Below, in pieces: positions 6,300 through 6,974 of a DNA stretch of 6,974 nt. Source of the stretch: Alphaproteobacteria bacterium (GTDB lineage: Bacteria; Pseudomonadota; Alphaproteobacteria; Paracaedibacterales; CAIULA01); assembly GCA_019751935.1 (NCBI GenBank), contig JAIEMR010000115.1, forward strand, positions 1 to 6,974, in the 5' to 3' direction. The notes under the pieces were generated by a model, which worked only from the letters and a program-made list of their open reading frames with translations, searched no databases and was not told where the DNA came from. Numbering within the stretch: the stretch's first letter is position 1; each line of letters begins with the position of its first letter. The translations under genes and the position numbers were made by a program.

Positions 6300-6824
6300 T
6301 TATTTGCGACACAGCCCAAGTTCTAACTCCATTTTAGCGGCTCTCGCTCGTAGGACGATAAGTTCCTCTTCTGCTTTTTGAGCACGTTCTAACGCAGCAA
6401 GAACAGAATCTTTTCCTGTGACAGGAAACAATAAAAATTCAATAACTGTCCTTGAAAAATCAGCCGGTATTTCGAAAGTACATGCATGCCCAACCCCCGG
6501 AAAGATTTTAATTTGAGCATTGGGGATGCCATGATATAATTCCATCTGATCTTCTGGTATAAAAATGATATCCCGTGAACCCCCGACAATTAATGTTGGT
6601 GCTTTAATCAAATGCAATCTAGAGCGAGCATCGTGAACAAAAACTGCTTCACATTGGTGTTTATATCCAATGGATGATAGTTTAATTTTTTTTAGGAGGT
6701 CAAGGATAGAGCTTAGCCATGCGTCATTCGCGAGCATCTTTTCTCCAAAACAAATACCTGCCATTAATTTTGCAATACCATCTTCGTTCAATCTCTCAGG
6801 AAGTTCATTAAAAAAAAGGCTCAT
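6300..6824 (-). CDS. Alpha/beta-hydrolase C-terminal part, 5'-truncated, probable pseudogene
   Basis: This 174-codon frame covers the cap region and C-terminal half of an alpha/beta-hydrolase fold protein. The pattern IKAPTLIVGGSRDIIFIP (73-90) ends with the acidic catalytic residue D85, and FPGVGHACTFEIPADF (108-123) holds the catalytic H113. Whole family members have about 250-290 residues. The nucleophile elbow (GxSxG) is absent here. Family-like sequence continues upstream of the ATG (YSQLVICSSSSGQ-like, codons 6878-6825), and the frame stays open to a stop at 6921-6923. The gene has therefore lost its front rather than starting at 6824. No good Shine-Dalgarno sequence precedes the ATG. 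Residues about 141-168 form an Ala/Glu/Leu-rich helix, likely coiled coil. The last codons (LCRK and stop) overlap an IS-end-like word. Without the serine it cannot be an active hydrolase. Confidence 0.75.
   Translation of the reverse strand: MSLFFNELPERLNEDGIAKLMAGICFGEKMLANDAWLSSILDLLKKIKLSSIGYKHQCEAVFVHDARSRLHLIKAPTLIVGGSRDIIFIPEDQMELYHGIPNAQIKIFPGVGHACTFEIPADFSRTVIEFLLFPVTGKDSVLAALERAQKAEEELIVLRARAAKMELELGLCRK
6303..6316 (-). repeat. Possible IS6-family-like terminal repeat at the hydrolase 3' end
   Basis: On the minus strand this reads GGCTGTGTCGCAAA, 12 of 14 bases like the IS6-type end GGCTCTGTTGCAAA. It faces the similar word at 5814-5826. It supplies the last codons of the hydrolase frame, just before its TAA. 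Short and imperfect, so tentative. Confidence 0.3.
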
Positions 6825-6923
6825 CTTAAAAGACTGAGGTTGACCTGAGCTACTCGAACAGATGACCAGTTGGGAGTATTTTCTAAACTGTGTCAGTTTG
6901 CTAGAAGTGAGAGAATCACTTTA

Positions 6924-6932
6924 AAGGAAGGA
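6924..6932 (+). promoter_or_regulatory. Shine-Dalgarno sequence for the gene starting at 6940
   Basis: AAGGAAGGA ends 7 bases before ATG 6940. It is the best ribosome binding site in the window and is the main reason to believe in the short frame that follows. Confidence 0.5.
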
Positions 6933-6939
6933 CTGACAA

Positions 6940-6974
6940 ATGGAACTAAAGAAGGAAAAAGTAGACTTTGATTT
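6940..6974 (+). CDS. Start of an unidentified gene (runs off right edge)
   Basis: An ATG at 6940 opens a frame (MELKKEKVDFD...) that continues to the window edge. Only 11 complete codons are visible, too few to recognise a family. Support comes from the purine-rich Shine-Dalgarno sequence AAGGAAGGA at ideal spacing. It is divergent from the broken hydrolase, whose missing front may have been replaced by the segment that carries this gene. Confidence 0.4.
   Translation, partial: MELKKEKVDFD

Noticed and set aside
6389..6589. A 66-codon minus-strand frame inside the hydrolase fragment
   Set aside because: It is an out-of-frame shadow of the hydrolase coding sequence, whose motifs are clear in the main frame.

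Overview
The window reads as an AT-rich accessory region of a Gram-negative bacterium. It is built of one end of a polyketide synthase (PKS) gene, a large unusual exported-looking TIR/GTPase protein, and a gene-poor stretch of transposon debris with broken genes. Strong AT bias, weak or absent ribosome binding sites, a eukaryote-like TIR plus AIG1-type GTPase, and decayed IS elements all fit an amoeba- or host-associated bacterium such as an environmental chlamydia or a Legionella relative. That assignment is inference; no gene here fixes the taxon.

Layout. Bases 1-2796 (minus strand) carry the first 932 codons of a PKS polypeptide that runs off the left edge. It is open from its ATG to base 1 and has the order ketoreductase (KR), acyl carrier protein (ACP), ketosynthase (KS). 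The KS style resembles trans-acyltransferase PKSs. Bases 2797-3064 are an AT-rich divergent intergenic region that must hold promoters for both flanking genes. Bases 3065-5731 (plus) encode an 888-residue protein with an N-terminal signal peptide or membrane anchor, a TIR/SEFIR-like domain, a P-loop GTPase domain, a helical middle and a Cys/Trp-rich C-terminus of unknown fold. This is the most interesting gene in the window. Bases 5732-6299 hold no intact gene. They contain a run of eight G, a possible IS6-family-like end, the C-terminal third of an IS200/IS605 Y1 transposase (TnpA) with an in-frame stop next to its catalytic tyrosine, and a cluster of small hairpins just after it. Bases 6300-6824 (minus) are the C-terminal half of an alpha/beta-hydrolase whose 5' part is missing and which ends in a short coiled-coil-like tail. 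At 6940 a new plus-strand reading frame with a good Shine-Dalgarno sequence begins and leaves the window.

How the genes relate. The PKS and the TIR-GTPase are divergently transcribed and could be co-regulated from the shared 268-bp region, but nothing in the sequence proves a functional link. The convergent region between the TIR-GTPase and the hydrolase looks like a site of repeated insertion and deletion, which fits a mobile or decaying island.
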